7,267 bases of DNA, from positions 1 to 7,267 of the forward strand of contig CAZNCS010000209.1 in NCBI GenBank assembly GCA_964571605.1, read 5' to 3'. Each line of letters opens with the position of its first letter. Within the stretch, counting starts at the first letter, position 1. This DNA is from Leptospira_B sp964571605. GTDB taxonomy: Bacteria > Spirochaetota > Leptospiria > Leptospirales > Leptospiraceae. The translations under genes were made by a program, and so were the position numbers. Shown piece after piece: positions 5,639 through 7,267 of this stretch. The notes beneath the pieces were generated by a model. The model saw only the letters and a program-made list of their open reading frames with translations. It was not told where the DNA came from and searched no databases.

Positions 5639-6583
5639 ATGGAAGTTTCCGCTCCAATTCGAGACCTGCCGTTTGGAGTAAATCGTAGGTTGTCCTACGG
5701 AATACTTTTCGTATTCACAATCTTTCATTATATTCTTCCGGTATTACTTTTGGTTTCGGAGGATTGGATCTGGTTCGCTTGGGTTTTGGTCGTTTTTTCT
5801 GGTCCATTCTCATATACGTTCTGGAATTTGATCCACGAGTCTATTCACGGGAATTTTTCCAATCTAAGAGAAGAAAATCATTTTTGGGGTAGGATACTTT
5901 GTATCGTATTCGGAGCTCCTTATGCCGTTTTAAAGTCCAGCCATCTTATGCATCATAAATTCAATAGAGAACCAGGGGATAGAATCGAATTTTACGATCC
6001 TTCTTCTTGGAAACCTAGATGGCTACAGAGTTTGAATTATTATTTTAGAATAACACTCGCTACTTATATATTCGAAGTGGGGACCGGATTTTTTTTAGCT
6101 CTCCCCAAAACCTGGACCTTACCTCTGACTCGGAAGATTACCGAGTATCCGATCGAAGAAGGTTTTTTCAAATGGATTTACCGACCGGATACCATGCGAG
6201 AAGTTCGGATCGATATTTTTTGGATATTAGTTTTTTATACTCCTTCCTTTTGGTTATATGGTCAAAATAGTTGGATATTAATTTCAGCGTTGCTTGTGCG
6301 ATCGTTCTTTATTTCTTTTTTCGATAATGCCTATCATTATGGAAAGGAGATCGAAGACAAAAATTCGGCTTACAATCTGAGTCTCCCGCATTGGGTGAGC
6401 AAATTTTTCCTGCATTTTAATTACCATAGGATACACCATAAATATCCCGGTTGTCCTTGGATCAGATTGCCGAAACAAATGGAAGTTTCGAAAGACACTT
6501 GGGATAAAAGTTTTTTGAGTCAGGCTTGGAGCCAATGGTGCGGTCTCTTGGAACCTGTAGATGGGAAATATACTAAAAGTTAA
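5639..6583 (+). CDS. Membrane fatty acid desaturase family protein
   Basis: This is a 314-residue membrane protein with the three histidine clusters of the membrane di-iron desaturase/hydroxylase superfamily: HESIH (66-70), HLMHH (102-106) and HRIHH (263-267). A further His lies in NAYHYG (229-234). Hydrophobic segments at about 20-40, 44-64, 84-98, 138-155, 190-207 and 211-228 put the His boxes on the cytoplasmic face. Members introduce double bonds (or hydroxyls) into acyl chains or related lipids using oxygen and an electron donor; substrate and position cannot be read from the sequence. The ATG at 5639 is preferred; an in-frame TTG at 5600 would add 13 residues (MLAEILPLFRSIQ). Neither has a clear ribosome binding site. 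The RND permease gene begins 12 bp after the stop, so the two are probably one transcript under the 5565-5577 palindrome. Confidence 0.87.
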   Translation: MEVSAPIRDLPFGVNRRLSYGILFVFTIFHYILPVLLLVSEDWIWFAWVLVVFSGPFSYTFWNLIHESIHGNFSNLREENHFWGRILCIVFGAPYAVLKSSHLMHHKFNREPGDRIEFYDPSSWKPRWLQSLNYYFRITLATYIFEVGTGFFLALPKTWTLPLTRKITEYPIEEGFFKWIYRPDTMREVRIDIFWILVFYTPSFWLYGQNSWILISALLVRSFFISFFDNAYHYGKEIEDKNSAYNLSLPHWVSKFFLHFNYHRIHHKYPGCPWIRLPKQMEVSKDTWDKSFLSQAWSQWCGLLEPVDGKYTKS

Positions 6584-6595
6584 GAATATAAAAAT

Positions 6596-7267
6596 ATGAG
6601 AACAATCATTCAGTCGTTTATTCACAACCATTTATTCATGTATCTGGGAATCGTCTTTATCGTCTTCGCAGGCGGTATGTCACTTTGCGGTCTGCGCAGA
6701 GACGCGTTTCCAAACGTAGATATGAAACAACTCGTCATAACTACGAAATTTCCGGGAGCATCTCCTCCTGATGTGGAATTACGGGTAACGTATCCAATCG
6801 AAGAAAGAATCAAAGAAATAGACGGAATCGACGAGATTCGCTCTTTTTCCAGAAACTCAGTTTCGGATATAGACGTTCGAGTTAGTTTGGATGAAAAAGA
6901 TCCGGAAAAAGTTTTAAATGAAATCAGGCGAGCGGTGGATAACGCGATTTCGGATTTTCCTCTCCAGGTGACCGAAAAACCGAAAATTACCGAACGAAAA
7001 TCAGGATCCTTTCCTATCATGGATTTTTCCGTTTACGGTGGAAAAACGGAAATCGAACTGCATAATACCGCTGAATTCATAGAGCTGGAATTGGAAAAAA
7101 TTCCAGGTGTGGCTCGTGTAGACGTTTTCGGAAAAAGAGATAGAGAATGGCATATTCTTGTAAATGCAAATCGACTCAAACAGTATTCTTTAGATTTGTC
7201 GGACGTCACACGCGCGATTCGAAGTCGTAATATCAATCTTCCTGCGGGATCAGTGGATTCGGAGAAC
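6596..7267 (+). CDS. RND-superfamily efflux permease (AcrB/HAE-like), N-terminal part, cut by the window end
   Basis: The frame is open for 224 codons from ATG 6596 to the last base; full-length members have about 1000 residues. A first membrane helix at about 13-31 is followed by porter-domain motifs typical of drug/lipid RND pumps: AFPNVD (37-42), KFPGASPPDVE (51-61), PIEERIKEIDGIDEI (67-81), RRAVDNAISDFP (111-122), IPGVARVDVFG (169-179), then NRLKQYSLDLSDVTRAIRSRNINLPAGSV (192-220). These proteins are proton-driven inner-membrane exporters, normally working with a periplasmic adaptor and an outer-membrane channel. No adaptor gene precedes it; instead it follows the desaturase by 12 bp. The ribosome binding site is weak (AAGA about 9 bases upstream). 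Substrate cannot be inferred from this fragment. Confidence 0.9.
   Translation, partial: MRTIIQSFIHNHLFMYLGIVFIVFAGGMSLCGLRRDAFPNVDMKQLVITTKFPGASPPDVELRVTYPIEERIKEIDGIDEIRSFSRNSVSDIDVRVSLDEKDPEKVLNEIRRAVDNAISDFPLQVTEKPKITERKSGSFPIMDFSVYGGKTEIELHNTAEFIELELEKIPGVARVDVFGKRDREWHILVNANRLKQYSLDLSDVTRAIRSRNINLPAGSVDSEN

Noticed and set aside
6284..7236. Minus-strand frames opposite the desaturase end and RND gene
   Set aside because: Antisense shadows of clearly recognisable proteins on the plus strand.

Overview
The window looks like spirochaete chromosome, most probably Leptospira. The base composition is moderately AT-rich. The uncharacterised beta-barrel-like protein and the retroviral-type aspartyl protease have a Leptospira character. 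The intergenic blocks are full of CACGCAGAG/CGCGGAG-type repeats, which I associate with Leptospira genomes. The genus call comes from recognition, not from a search.

Layout, left to right. Positions 1-105 are a leader with a perfect 14-bp palindrome and a good ribosome binding site, followed by a DUF819 family integral membrane protein (106-1245, +). A repeat block A (about 1253-1720) fills the gap to a small retroviral-type aspartyl protease on the other strand (1724-2146, -). That protease has its own consensus-like promoter, and its most credible start is a TTG codon. A second, homologous repeat block B (about 2236-2580) separates it from a minus-strand gene cluster. Read in transcription order, the cluster is a NAPE-PLD-like metallo-beta-lactamase-fold hydrolase with an N-terminal export signal (5444-4338), a predicted outer-membrane or exported protein (4249-3239) and the Holliday-junction protein RuvA (3223-2585). 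The genes are closely packed and probably co-transcribed. The last third is on the plus strand: a three-histidine-box membrane fatty acid desaturase (5639-6583) and, 12 bp after it, the first 224 codons of an RND-superfamily efflux permease (6596 to the window end).

The most information-rich non-coding site is the divergent region 5469-5638. A perfect 13-bp palindrome, ACCGAC-C-GTCGGT, sits inside the spacer of a candidate plus-strand promoter and just upstream of a candidate minus-strand promoter; the two share one -35 region. This is the geometry expected of a TetR-family operator controlling the desaturase/RND unit and perhaps the hydrolase unit. No regulator gene is in the window. Desaturase, NAPE-PLD-like hydrolase and RND pump around one operator suggest an envelope-lipid or membrane-stress response module, but that is inference.

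The most unusual structure is the pair of repeat blocks. They are homologous along their length, carry tandem units of 43-46 bp followed by inverted copies, and each ends within about 5 bp of the stop codon of a minus-strand gene. They explain several open frames that should not be called genes. RuvA also departs from the textbook sequence at two functional sites (acidic pin and second helix-hairpin-helix). I see no RNA genes, insertion sequence, CRISPR array or phage genes.
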